Of a stretch of 64,000 bases of DNA, positions 8,438-17,900 are shown one piece after another (the first letter of the stretch is position 1; every line of letters starts with the position of its first letter). This DNA is from a virus: IMG/VR virus record IMGVR_UViG_3300047375_000952, positions 85,404 to 149,403 of that record. The stretch is one strand, 5' to 3'. Below the pieces are notes generated by a model, which was given only the letters and a program-made list of their open reading frames with translations, did not search any database and had not been told where the DNA came from. The translations under genes were made by a program, and so were the position numbers.

Positions 8438-10048
8438 ATGACATCTCGAAGACCTATAAAACCGCCCCTACTTTTTAATAATCTTGGAGACAGAACAAGG
8501 TGTGACGGGCCTGATTTAATCAGGGAAAGGATCAGAACAGTCTACGGACCTGAGATTACAGAGTCTGAAATAGACGGTATGTTTGTTGTTCACTCAAGAA
8601 ACTATGATCTTCAAAGAAAGTACGAAAACCTTGTATACGCCAATCAGAATTTGACCCACCGCTATTTCCATAGATTAGACAACCATCCCTATGAGGGGGA
8701 TACGGTAGAGATTACTCTTGAGTTGACGTCGCACTCTCAAGCCCGAATGGATTCACGCTGTGTTCCAAAAGAAGAGCTTATAAAAGCTATTCAGAATTAC
8801 CTTGACGGCCTCGCCGAACTTTGGAACTCAGGTGATAAGAGCGAATACAAGGAGAGAGCGAGGCACTTTCTAGAGGGTTCGCGAGCAAAAAATGATGGTA
8901 TTTTTTACCGAAGTGAAAGAGAAGAAAGAATGGAGTTCAGACTACCTGTGGTGGGAGGCGGGGTGGTATCATACGAAGGCTATAAACTACCTGCTCAATC
9001 AATAACTTTAAAAGTCCCTAGTCTTGTTAATACGTCAGGAAAAGGTTCTGCGGGGCGCTTAACTAGAGGGGAGATCAAGGTTAAGAAGTGTATTAATAAG
9101 TTAGAGGATCTTAACTTCATAGTTAACACCCCATCTAACCAAAGAAGAGCTTCTTTCGGAGGTCCTTACACTGTAGTTGTCCCAAGTATGGGAGATTGGT
9201 TGCCCCGAGCTAGAGGGCAGGTTAAAACCCTTTCTATTTCTGTCAATCTGAACGGGAAAGAACGAGAGATTGGGGACATCAAGGGAGGGAACTTGAGAAG
9301 ATCTCTCAAGCCATTCACTTTAGCTCTCCAAACTTGGGTTAGGTTGAACTTGAGAGATAAAGCGCAGAGTGATGACCCTGAATATGTCAGGAACGCGGAA
9401 GCCTTCTACAAAAATGGATTTACCATCACTGACTCGGAAGGCGTCTCTTACACTCTCAGCCCTAGTCGTGGATTCAAACCCTTAAGAGGATCTTTCAGAG
9501 GCTTCAACAGAGTGTACTTTTCAGCAGACACTATGTATGGCTCTCCTAATACCATAGAAGCAGAGCTTGTTCTTTCTGACATCAGCGCGGGGGCTTCTTC
9601 AGAGCTTTCAAATCAGAGGAAGATTAACAGGGTTTTGAAGGAGTGTCTTGATATTCTCTTAGATGATGGTCATCAGGTGATCGACCCTCTCGGTCAAGAG
9701 GTTACTCGCGATCAAATTAGGACAGCGCGCTTCTTTGGGCTTCTCAGCACACCGATGTCTAACTTTGAGATGAAGAGGTTTGTAGACCAACTGAGGTGGA
9801 TGTTCAGAAAAGGTCAGCTAGACGTAGTACACCACGTTGACAGGACAAACACTTTCCACATCATCAGGCTCTCCGCTAAGGGCGTTACGGTCGAGGTAAA
9901 GGGCTTCTTCGTCAACCAAGATGGACCAGGGTCTAACTATAAGAATATAAGAGTCGTCGTGGATGGTGTTCCTAAGAGGGTGGGCGAACCTAAAGAGGCG
10001 CAAGATTTCATCTTTGAGGTGTTCTCTGAGCTCGGCCTCAGAAGGTAA
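8438..10048 (+). CDS. Hypothetical protein, 536 aa
   Basis: I do not recognise the whole protein. A short stretch ELTSHSQARMDSRCVPKEEL (about 97-116) recalls the H.RM..R.I....L motif of DUF4258/BrnT-like small RNase-fold domains, but the match is short and may be chance. Several beta-rich regions follow (VVGGGVVSYEGYKLPAQSIT; SPSRGFKPLRGSFRGFNRVY). There are no membrane segments and no clear catalytic motif. It precedes the tagged acetyltransferase-like gene by 11 nt and is probably in the same transcript. AAGGAG lies about 12 bases upstream of its ATG. Confidence 0.6.
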   Translation: MTSRRPIKPPLLFNNLGDRTRCDGPDLIRERIRTVYGPEITESEIDGMFVVHSRNYDLQRKYENLVYANQNLTHRYFHRLDNHPYEGDTVEITLELTSHSQARMDSRCVPKEELIKAIQNYLDGLAELWNSGDKSEYKERARHFLEGSRAKNDGIFYRSEREERMEFRLPVVGGGVVSYEGYKLPAQSITLKVPSLVNTSGKGSAGRLTRGEIKVKKCINKLEDLNFIVNTPSNQRRASFGGPYTVVVPSMGDWLPRARGQVKTLSISVNLNGKEREIGDIKGGNLRRSLKPFTLALQTWVRLNLRDKAQSDDPEYVRNAEAFYKNGFTITDSEGVSYTLSPSRGFKPLRGSFRGFNRVYFSADTMYGSPNTIEAELVLSDISAGASSELSNQRKINRVLKECLDILLDDGHQVIDPLGQEVTRDQIRTARFFGLLSTPMSNFEMKRFVDQLRWMFRKGQLDVVHHVDRTNTFHIIRLSAKGVTVEVKGFFVNQDGPGSNYKNIRVVVDGVPKRVGEPKEAQDFIFEVFSELGLRR

Positions 10049-10059
10049 GGACATAAAAA

Positions 10060-10569
10060 GTGAAGCCTTGCGAGAGAGTAGCCTCTATGTACCTGTCAGC
10101 GTCTTCTTCTCTTGTTTATGTCAGAGAAACAGATGGAGACCACTTCTACATAGTTCTTTATAAAAGAACTACGGGTGAGAGGTCAAAGGTAGTGGGGCTC
10201 ATCAATGCCAGTCTAGCAACCTTTGACCTCACTAGTTCTAATGATCTGACAAACTCACCTTGCATTCGTGATGTGAGAATCCTACTCCAAGAGTTTCCCT
10301 CTCTTCGTGGTAGGGGAGGTGAGGTGACAGTGCTTATCATGAACGAAAGCGAACTTAACTCAGAATATCAAAATCAAGGAATAGGCAAGAGCCTATATCT
10401 GAAGTGTATGGGAGAGGGTTGGAAAGACAATGGGCGCAAGCCATTCCTCTTTGTACCCCACTATTGCATGGATGGCGTGACCTCAAACGAGGCAAGGCGG
10501 GTCTGGACATCCTTAGCAAGAAGGTATCCTTCATCGGGCGATTGTATCGCAGTACTTGAAGCCCCCTAA
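10060..10569 (+). CDS. Tagged GNAT-like acetyltransferase
   Basis: A 169-aa protein starting at GTG, with TAAGGA upstream. The N-terminus MKPCERVASMYLSASSS is the RVAS tag. The C-terminal half has SEYQNQGIGKSLYLKCM, matching the acetyl-CoA binding motif A (Q/RxxGxG/A) of GNAT enzymes, then PFLFVPHYCMDGVTSNEARR and VWTSLARRYPSSGD. The last block recurs almost unchanged in the gene at 13236, so the two are paralogues with the same tag. The substrate is unknown. Its stop overlaps the stop of a small broken gene on the other strand. Confidence 0.65.
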   Translation: MKPCERVASMYLSASSSLVYVRETDGDHFYIVLYKRTTGERSKVVGLINASLATFDLTSSNDLTNSPCIRDVRILLQEFPSLRGRGGEVTVLIMNESELNSEYQNQGIGKSLYLKCMGEGWKDNGRKPFLFVPHYCMDGVTSNEARRVWTSLARRYPSSGDCIAVLEAP

Positions 10570-10723
10570 TCAAGAAGAGGAGAAAGAGCACGAGTCTTAA
10601 GTTTGTCTTCTTGTTCTTTTAGAATCCTTGACTCATCTCCAAGATACTCGTGAGAATAGCAGAGGCGATCAGCATTGATCAGGGCGCGGAGCACTTTGCT
10701 AGAGTTATGACCCTAGCTCCCAT
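10566..10723 (-). pseudogene. Small frameshifted gene, about 55 codons
   Basis: On the minus strand AGGAGG lies six bases before an ATG (10723), but that frame stops after 14 codons. The adjacent frame reads KVLRALINADRLCYSHEYLG, then DESRILKEQEDKLKTRALSP and LLD, ending with TAG at 10566-10568. That stop overlaps the stop of the plus-strand gene (CTAA), exactly as at the Nudix gene. A one-base change near the GGG run at about 10711-10713 would join start and body as one protein. Either a real frameshift or a sequence error explains it. Function unknown. Confidence 0.45.
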
Positions 10724-10765
10724 TTGTGCCTCCTATCTATTAGTGTCTTAACACCTTACAAGGAG

Positions 10766-10800
10766 GCATAAAACGTCTAAGATTGATGGATCGTTTATGC
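10766..10800. promoter_or_regulatory. Imperfect inverted repeat before the Gly-rich repeat protein gene
   Basis: GCATAAAACG and CGTTTATGC can pair with one bulged base across a 16-nt loop. The element lies 45 nt before the ATG at 10845, followed by the palindrome TTCTATAGAA (10807-10816). This is the only structure I see in the 121-base gap 10724-10844. It could be an operator or an RNA hairpin. Confidence 0.3.
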
Positions 10801-10844
10801 AATAGCTTCTATAGAAATCCCATGCCCAAGATAGGACTTAACTG

Positions 10845-12104
10845 ATGTCTAGGAAGATCACACTAACACATACAGGTAGAGGGCCTATCGACCCTCGTAC
10901 AAACACCGAACTTACAGGTGAAGGGTACACTCTTTACTTCAACGACCTTGCTGATAATCTCGATCAGAGTCAGTACACAAGATCACTCGCACCTCCCTCA
11001 AGTTTGACTTTCACTACAGGTGGAAATAATACAGTCTCTATGGCTCTCACAGATAGAGTGGAACAATCTATCGAGAGTGGGTCAATCGCTTACTACCTCG
11101 CTAATGGCTATGTGGCAGTAACCTACGAGGGTGAGCTAGGGGGGGCTTTAGATTTAGTCGAAGGCACTGAACTCTTTAATCGTGACCCACATGATGGACA
11201 GGATGAGGTAGGTGACGCTAATGACCAAGGGTTAAGATTGAAAGGGAAGAGTGGTATCAATAATGGGTTTGTTGACATCTTTTATGATGACTCTACTTCT
11301 GCCTTGCGGGTTGTTTCTCACGCACCTACAAATCAAGAATTTGCACCGGGTGAACCCGATGCTGATGATGCCGATATGTACTTCTACACCTCAGAGGGGT
11401 ACAAGCTCATAGGTGATGTGGACTCAGATGTTGGCAGTGGCGGAGAGTTCAGAGTTTATACAGGTAAGGGGTATGACTCAAACCCTCAAGATGAGGAAGG
11501 ATCGAAAGGGGGGAGTGTACATTTCAACACAGGTAATGGAGGTCTGTTTGGTGGGGAGGGTGGAGACTTCAACATTCGTCTTGGTACAGGTCATCAAGAG
11601 AGTGGTGGTCGAGTAGAGATCCAATGTGGGGACAGCGAAAATGACAGTGATGGTGGAGACTTTTATTTAACCACAGGTCAAGGTGATAGTGTCGGGAATC
11701 AGAGTGGAGACATTACTCTTGAGATACCTAATGGGGCGAATGGTGCAGATGGAGGTAATCTAATCATCCCACATCTAGCAGAGGGTGTTCTTTCCGTAGA
11801 CGCAGATGGCGTTGTAGGTACTCGCAACTATCAAGGTCGAGAGACTCTCAACTTAGCTAACGGTGCTCAAGGAACTACCCTAACGATCACACCACCAGTA
11901 GTCGGAGTCTTAACCGCCACTTCATCTATCGTGGTTTCTCTACAGCTTGATAATGCTCTACAGCTTGCCACGACTTTGATTACGACTCTTCCTCTTGTTG
12001 CTGAGATAGACGCACCTAATAATCAGTTTGCTGTGGTATTGGACATCACCAATAATGCAGTCCAAGCTCAAGACTATTACATCTCTTACATCATCGCTAG
12101 TTAA
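10845..12104 (+). CDS. Glycine-rich repeat virion-surface-like protein, 419 aa
   Basis: The N-terminal part (1-195) is beta-rich. Residues about 197-305 form degenerate repeats of roughly 20-25 residues of the type GG.F.(V/L).TG.G (GGEFRVYTGKG, GGSVHFNTGNG, GGDFNIRLGTG, GGDFYLTTGQG, SGDITLEIPNG). This pattern suggests a stacked beta-solenoid. The C-terminal 100 residues (GTTLTITPPVVGVLTATSSI and following) are hydrophobic and Thr-rich, like a trimerisation or attachment domain. It starts the run of genes that leads into the tail region. A fibre, spike or decoration protein is likely; the exact role is not determined. Confidence 0.55.
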   Translation: MSRKITLTHTGRGPIDPRTNTELTGEGYTLYFNDLADNLDQSQYTRSLAPPSSLTFTTGGNNTVSMALTDRVEQSIESGSIAYYLANGYVAVTYEGELGGALDLVEGTELFNRDPHDGQDEVGDANDQGLRLKGKSGINNGFVDIFYDDSTSALRVVSHAPTNQEFAPGEPDADDADMYFYTSEGYKLIGDVDSDVGSGGEFRVYTGKGYDSNPQDEEGSKGGSVHFNTGNGGLFGGEGGDFNIRLGTGHQESGGRVEIQCGDSENDSDGGDFYLTTGQGDSVGNQSGDITLEIPNGANGADGGNLIIPHLAEGVLSVDADGVVGTRNYQGRETLNLANGAQGTTLTITPPVVGVLTATSSIVVSLQLDNALQLATTLITTLPLVAEIDAPNNQFAVVLDITNNAVQAQDYYISYIIAS

Positions 12105-12116
12105 GGGATGTAAGAA

Positions 12117-12869
12117 ATGAAGGTTATAGAGACTCTTGAAATGATGGGGAACAGACTACAAATCGCTATTGTAGTCTGTGATTACCCTAAAGATAAATCA
12201 GGTGATCTTGAAATAAGATTTGCGAACACACCCGCTTCACACTTATTCGGCTATCAACATTTAGAAATGGTGGGCTTAGATGTACGCAAGTTAATGCCCG
12301 AAAGTATCTCTTCAAACCACAGGTCTTATGTGAACTCCTATAAGGAAGGTTCAGATTCGGGTAGGTCTGTGCGTAGTAGTGGGATTATGGGTAGTTGGAG
12401 AAAGCTAGAGGCAGTCCGAAAAGACGGCTCTTTGGTTTCATTGTCTGCAAATGTTGCAGACATCAAGAACTCTGAAGAACGATACTTTGTAGCTTTATTT
12501 GTTGATCGTAGTTCGGAAGTCGAAAGAGAGAAGCAACTACAGTCGAGTATCGAGGAGAACCATAAGGTTATTGAAGAGCTTGAGAAATTAAAAAAAGAGT
12601 CTGATGAAGCAAAGATGAAAGCGGAAGAGTCCTTGCTACAGGAAAAGAAGATAACAGGTCAGATCACACTCTTAAGACAAATATTCACTGGCACAGTAGG
12701 CTTGATAACAATGCTAGGCGTCCTCATTATAACTTCTTGGATTACAGGTAATAACGAAGCTAAAGACTCACTCGCTATGATTGAGCGAGTGCTACTCGTC
12801 CTAACAGGCATATTAGGTTCTGCTATGGCGAGTGTGTTTGACTCAAGAAACAATACCGAAAGGAAATAA
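12117..12869 (+). CDS. PAS-domain protein with coiled coil and two membrane helices
   Basis: A 250-aa protein in three parts. Residues about 31-131 are a PAS domain (FANTPASHLFGYQHLEMVGL, then LMPESISSNHRSYVNSY, then LEAVRKDGSLVSLSANVADI). Residues 132-186 are a charged coiled coil. The C-terminus has two membrane segments, FTGTVGLITMLGVLIITSWI (about 190-209) and IERVLLVLTGILGSAMASVF (222-241), with a short polar turn. There is no kinase or cyclase domain. PAS domains sense small ligands, redox state or light; here the signal would pass through the coiled coil to a small membrane module resembling a two-helix holin. A lysis-timing or membrane-sensing role is speculation. It is followed one base later by the nuclease gene. 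Confidence 0.8.
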   Translation: MKVIETLEMMGNRLQIAIVVCDYPKDKSGDLEIRFANTPASHLFGYQHLEMVGLDVRKLMPESISSNHRSYVNSYKEGSDSGRSVRSSGIMGSWRKLEAVRKDGSLVSLSANVADIKNSEERYFVALFVDRSSEVEREKQLQSSIEENHKVIEELEKLKKESDEAKMKAEESLLQEKKITGQITLLRQIFTGTVGLITMLGVLIITSWITGNNEAKDSLAMIERVLLVLTGILGSAMASVFDSRNNTERK

Positions 12870-12870
12870 A

Positions 12871-13239
12871 ATGAAGAGCTTATATCACTACAAAGCAGAG
12901 GTCATTTCTGTCTATGACGGAGACACTGTGACCTTGATGATTGATCAGGGCATGAAGCACTTCGCGCGCGTCAAAGTCAGGCTTGTTGGGATCAACACCC
13001 CTGAGATCAGAACAACAGACCTCGAAGAGAAAGAAAGAGGCTACTCGGCAAAAAACTTTCTTAAGGAATTGATCGAGGGAAAGACTGTCATCGTCCACAC
13101 TGTTAAGAAGGGTAAGTTCGGGAGGTGGCTCGGTGTCCTGTGGCTCTATGAAGAGGACATGACTGAGCTAGGTCAATCCCTTAATGACCTCATGATCCAA
13201 GAGGGTCACGCAGTTGCCTACGACGGAGGCAAGCGGTGA
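12871..13239 (+). CDS. Thermonuclease (Staphylococcal nuclease family)
   Basis: A 122-aa SNase-fold protein. The start at 12871 has AAAGGA upstream and begins one base after the previous stop. Key elements are VYDGDTVTLMID (calcium-ligand Asp, residues 15-25), VRLVGINTPEIR (catalytic Arg and Glu; the usual Asp is Asn here, as in other phage members), YSAKNFLKELIEGKTV and KFGRWLGVLW with the second catalytic Arg. No signal peptide is seen, so it acts in the cytoplasm or is packaged. It would cleave DNA or RNA with calcium. It overlaps the next gene by four bases (GTGA). Confidence 0.9.
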   Translation: MKSLYHYKAEVISVYDGDTVTLMIDQGMKHFARVKVRLVGINTPEIRTTDLEEKERGYSAKNFLKELIEGKTVIVHTVKKGKFGRWLGVLWLYEEDMTELGQSLNDLMIQEGHAVAYDGGKR

Positions 13240-13808
13240 GTATGTCGATCCGAGTCGCGAGCCGACACATGATGGCAAAAGGCACTCTACCTGAAGATTA
13301 CTCACTTACGCCTGAGAGGATGTCGAGAGAGCGCCGTCTCGTCGCTAAGTCTCAAGTCTCTTTCCACAGAGAGAGCGGTTGGGACATAGACTCCGACTCG
13401 TTGACGAGTGTCATACAGGCATACTCTGAAGACAAGTTAATAGGCGATTTTGAGGCTACGGTTTCTCTAGTCCATATGGATGAGCTAGATGAGTACGTCT
13501 GCTATGAGGAAATGGCTGAGCTTGTCTCTGACCATTCAGCTCTCCTCAATCCTGATGGTAAGGTATACGTCGTGGAAGTGATTAACTCCTACTTAGAAGA
13601 GGGCTTCAGGGGGCGTAAGTGTGGTCTTGAGGGCTACTTAAGACTCGCCCACTACGTCTTTGAGAGACGCACTAAGAGAGTCCCTTTCTTGTTCATTCCC
13701 AACTACTGTAACTCGAACCCCACTTCAGATCACGCTCTGCGTGTGTGGCGCTCGCTTGCAAGGAGATACCCATCTAAAGATGATGTGGTCGTGATCAACA
13801 AGTCTTAG
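13236..13808 (+). CDS. Tagged GNAT-like protein, paralogue of the 10060 gene
   Basis: A 190-aa protein starting at GTG (13236) with GGAGG six bases upstream; ATG 13242 is the alternative. The tag is SIRVASRHMMAK. The C-terminal half has EEGFRGRKCGLEGYLRLAHY in the acetyl-CoA motif A position, then VPFLFIPNYCNSNPTSDHAL and RVWRSLARRYPSKDD, closely matching the 10060 product. The two differ in the first half, so they may act on different substrates. It overlaps the thermonuclease gene and converges on the sigma-like gene, with the stops sharing three bases. Confidence 0.65.
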   Translation: MSMSIRVASRHMMAKGTLPEDYSLTPERMSRERRLVAKSQVSFHRESGWDIDSDSLTSVIQAYSEDKLIGDFEATVSLVHMDELDEYVCYEEMAELVSDHSALLNPDGKVYVVEVINSYLEEGFRGRKCGLEGYLRLAHYVFERRTKRVPFLFIPNYCNSNPTSDHALRVWRSLARRYPSKDDVVVINKS

Positions 13809-14770
13809 ATGCTGAGAGACACGATCTCTCTGAGAGCGCGGTTCGACCGTAGGCTGTCCCTGACGATGGACTTGAGGTACTTGACCTTCTGCTTTGAGAC
13901 AGACCAAGCATCAGCCCATTCTAGGTCTGAGCGATAGCTCTTGTCCATCATCTCTTGCATCACATTGTAGAGAGTCTCTACGTCAGCCTCCTCGTTCGCT
14001 ACAGACGCGAAAGCCTCGCAGATGTGAGAGTCTATATCTTTCTTCTCAAGCTCCTCAGAGGTCGGGTCTGTATCCGAATCGTAGTACCAATCTTCACTCG
14101 ATACGCGCCCACTTTCGTCGGTCGAGCTGATCGCGGTGGATGCGTAGTTTGGAGATGTAATCTTAAACTCCCCGACCTTCTTCTCTTGTTGGGTGCGGTT
14201 TTTCTTATCGCGGTGTCTAGAGAGACCATCTTTACCTTGCTTCTCTCGTAGTCGAGACACCCACTGAACGAACATCTGACCCCGTACCCAATGGTACATG
14301 ATAGGGTCAGATGTTCGCCCCTGAAACTTGTCTTTCTTAACGAGCCACACCATGAAGCTAGACGCTAGGTCGTCTGCGTCGTGCTCATTGTAAGCGAGGC
14401 GCTTGCGTAGCGCGTATTTAGCGATTCTTTCTTGCCATTCTATGAAGCGATTGTGCTTCACATCGTAGAGGTATTTTGCAGTCTCGTTGGGAGAGCTTAC
14501 TGACTCTTCTCTACGAGAGGTTCTCTTTCTCTCTCTCCTACTCGTATTCAAGAGCTTAAGAGAGGTCTTCGGTGACTTGGGTATTAGCTCTTTCTCAAGC
14601 TCAGAAAAAGTAGCCTCAAAAGACCCACTCACTTCGGGCATTAGTTCTTTCTCAATTTGGATGAAAGTAGCCTCAAAAGATTCGCTCACTTCGGGCATTA
14701 GTTCTTTCTCAAGCTCAGAGAAAGTAGCGCCGAATGAACGACAAACTGTCGTCATTACTGTGTTTGTCAT
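13805..14770 (-). CDS. Candidate sigma-like factor with N-terminal tandem repeats, 321 aa
   Basis: Residues 12-68 are three 19-residue repeats of SFEATFSELEKELMPEVS type. A Ser/Arg-rich linker follows. Residues about 105-190 resemble sigma-70 region 2: helix FIEWQERIAKYALRKRLAYN, then DADDLASSFMVWLV, then MYHWVRGQMFVQWVSRLREK with a basic tail. Residues about 279-305 (SDLEWADAWSVSKQKVKYLK and onward) could be a region 4-like helix-turn-helix. Phage late sigma factors such as T4 gp55 keep mainly region 2. This gene may thus direct host RNA polymerase to tail-gene promoters. The match is by pattern only; a terminase-like or other helix-turn-helix protein remains possible. It is alone on the minus strand, divergent from the tail block. 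Confidence 0.45.
   Translation of the reverse strand: MTNTVMTTVCRSFGATFSELEKELMPEVSESFEATFIQIEKELMPEVSGSFEATFSELEKELIPKSPKTSLKLLNTSRRERKRTSRREESVSSPNETAKYLYDVKHNRFIEWQERIAKYALRKRLAYNEHDADDLASSFMVWLVKKDKFQGRTSDPIMYHWVRGQMFVQWVSRLREKQGKDGLSRHRDKKNRTQQEKKVGEFKITSPNYASTAISSTDESGRVSSEDWYYDSDTDPTSEELEKKDIDSHICEAFASVANEEADVETLYNVMQEMMDKSYRSDLEWADAWSVSKQKVKYLKSIVRDSLRSNRALREIVSLSI
14567..14737 (-). repeat. Three tandem 57-bp repeats inside the sigma-like gene
   Basis: Three in-frame direct repeats of 57 bp encode 19-residue units beginning SF(G/E)ATF and ending EVS or PKS. Units differ by substitutions but keep length and frame. Confidence 0.9.
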
Positions 14771-14918
14771 GTATATGTACGCCTCATAAGGGAGGGATGT
14801 TAGCGGAGCGGTGATGAGATTGCCTCAGCTCCAAAGCCACCCATCTTGTACTACACTATCCGACACAGATCAAGCCATAATAGATTATTTATCTTGATAC
14901 GTGGGTAGGATATAAAAT

Positions 14919-17900
14919 ATGACCTTAATGGAGATGACTATGCTTCTTTCTGCACACGAGATCGTGCCTTCAATACTTTCCTTAGAGGAGATTGGCACTC
15001 GACCCGCTTCAGACATCAAGACGGCATCAATCAATGCTAAAGTTGGTGTGGCACTCAGAAAGAAGATCGCCTCTTCTTTCTCTAAGATTGCCGTAACTCG
15101 CGAGGACAGACTCGCGGTGCGCGAGTTACTCGGTTCTTTCCGCTTCATGATTCACAACACCGCGCTCATTTACGCTCTTGGTCTTGATGTTGAGGATTTC
15201 CCTTCTCAACAGGCATTCAGAAGGTTCAGGACTCTTTCTGAGCCCTCTCAACTTGTCCGAGCACTCAAGAAGCTCAAGACTCCCGAGGGTGTTTCATTCG
15301 CTGAGGTGGTTTTTCAAGGTACAGGTGTGGCAGACGCTCAGAAAGATCAGCTTTTAAGAAAGATTATTGATCGGTCGATTGAGGTCACTTACAGCATTGA
15401 GTGGGTTGTCGCGAGCATCGTTAAACAGAGAGTCGGTAAGGGCGGTATGCTTTACGAGCAAGCTCAGTACATCGGTGGTTACCCTCTCGGAGAGTACGTC
15501 GTCGAGAAGATTCTAGAGGCGCTAATCGGGCGGTCAGAGGACGTTGGTTCAGAAGAGGATTTTCTTTCTCGGTCATCTCTTAAGAAAGGCCCAAAGAGTG
15601 GGACTCTCTTCTATAAGCTCTTTAGGTCAGCTACTCTCCGAAAGAAGAAGATCGAAGCACTCGGTGAGAACGACCCTAAGATTGGTAAAGGCGTGTTCTC
15701 ATGGAAAAACAGGTCACGATTCATTTTTAGCCAAGTCTCTCGCGTTAACCACACGATGCTCGACATCATTGACCGAGCGGTTAAAGAAGACAAGTCTGCG
15801 AGCTTCGGTAATCAGGAAGCTTTCGACGTTGTTCTTGAGAACGTGAGTCAGGCTTACTCTGATCTCGTGGATGTCGTCAATAAAGAAAGAACGCAGTCAG
15901 ACACAGGTGAGGCGCGTGAGTCTCTTTCGGATGCGAGGGCTACCTATAAGAAAGGCAGTCCTTCTGAGGAAGAGAAGTCGGACTATGCACACGCTATTCT
16001 TGACCTTGTGACTACGGATAGGGTCACTAAAGAGGATCTGCGTTTCTTACTTGATAATCTCTCTCTCATTTCTGACTCAGAGAGTAATCAGAAGAAGCTC
16101 AGGGGAATCGTCTATGACAAGCTCTTCAGGCGCGGTCAGCTTGAGCCAAGAGAGCTCGTTTTCCTTGACGGTGGTTATGATGAAGCCACCCTTAAGAGAG
16201 AGTCTCGTAGCTTGATCAAGAGTCGTAGTGCTCAGATTAACGCCCCTGTAGAAGATGATATTGACGGTGATTACGATAAGCTCGAAAATATTGAGTCTGT
16301 TGTGGGTGAGTTGTACCTAGTTTTAAACACAGCTCCTACAGAGATTTACAGCTTAAGAGATGCGTCTTTTTATGTGTCTTCTAAGCGTTTAGTCAAAGCC
16401 TTTAAAGATGCCATCAAAGAGGTCGCTGACAAGTACGACTTTTCAGGCGATATTGATGAAGATAGCGATATGGGAGGGCTAAGGGATCATATAGAGAGTC
16501 AGCTCTCTTATATTGATAAGATCAATCAGCGCAGAAGTGAGCTGACTCTCCTACCTGTAGGGGAAAGTTCAGGACACCCGCTTTCTCGCTATAGTGTCTC
16601 AGACTACACTCCTGTTCAGGGGTCTAAGAGTGTGGATGCTGTCACAGCTATTGCGGGTATGGCGACAGGATCAGGTTTGAAAGGCTTAAGTGCGAGAGAC
16701 TTGAGCGTTGCAAACGCCATTCAGAGAAACCTCACCACAGAGGCTAAGCAAGCAGTAGATCAGTCTACAAGTGAGCTGAGGGATCTTGTGAGAGTTCAGC
16801 AAGCGATCTCTACCCTTACTTCTAAAGGCAAGAAAAAACAGGAAGATGTCGATTACGCCTTTGAGACTCTTGGGCAAGTGAGTTCAACAGATCAGGAGTT
16901 GATTGAGGAAGCGTATAGTATCCTCGACTTGTTCGACGAGGGAGACAAGCAAGCGGGCAAAGAAGCCAAGAAATTACTCACTAAGATTGTGGTTGAGGTT
17001 GATGCTCAGAAAGAAATCCTCAGTGAAACCTACAAGGAGTCTCTCGGAAGCACAGTCAGCTCACTTCTCAGAGACTCAATTAAAGAGAACGTGGGCGACC
17101 CCGCTAGAAGGATCGGGTCTCACTACTTCCCACACGAAGCAGTTGCCGACCGAACGAGCCGTCAGGTTCTTAAATCTCTCGGTTGGGACACGTTTGTCGC
17201 GCAGAAAACTCTTTCTTTCGCAGAAAAGAGCTCTGATCCGACAACTTCAAAGATTCTTACTTCAATCAGAAATGAGATCATCAAGCATTCAGGTTCCGCC
17301 GAAACCTTTGACAAGGTGTGTAAGAAGAAGGGCTTTGAGGTGACTGTTGATGCTAAGGGTAAAGTGACTCCGGGTGATAACAAGAAAGGCAAGAAGCTCA
17401 CCAACCGCAACGCCAAGTCGATCATGACAGGGGCGTCAAAAGAGTTGAGGGTTTCTAACAGCTTCTTTGACGAAGCTATGTCTAAGTCTGAAAAGCAGAT
17501 TGAGGAAGAGATCTCTATAGGGTCGAAGGAGATCAGGGATTTCCTCAGTGGTAATCTTGACGCGATCAGAGCTTTCGACTCTTTCTCAAGGAATATGGCT
17601 AATGGCTATGTTCAGAAAGCCACCGAAGCACAGAGTAAGCTTACTGAGATTGTTGAGGGCGAAGAACTTCTCAAGAAAGTCACGGAGCTTCGTACCGCTT
17701 ACATTCACTCTAATATCGTGACTTTTGAAGATCGCGTTAAGAAAGAGTTGAAAGAGGAGCATGAGGCGAACCTTGAGAGCATCTCAAAAGAGCTTGAGAC
17801 TCGTATAGAGTCTCTTGAGGGTCAAGATACCGCAGAGGCGAGGGAAGAGCTCGACGACATTGAGTCAGGTACTCATGAGATTCAAAGAAAGCGCGGTCAG

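Noticed and set aside
8730-8800. DUF4258/BrnT-like toxin domain in the 536-aa protein
   Set aside because: Only a short H.(A)RM..R motif matches, and toxin and antitoxin partners are absent, so it is mentioned only as a weak resemblance.
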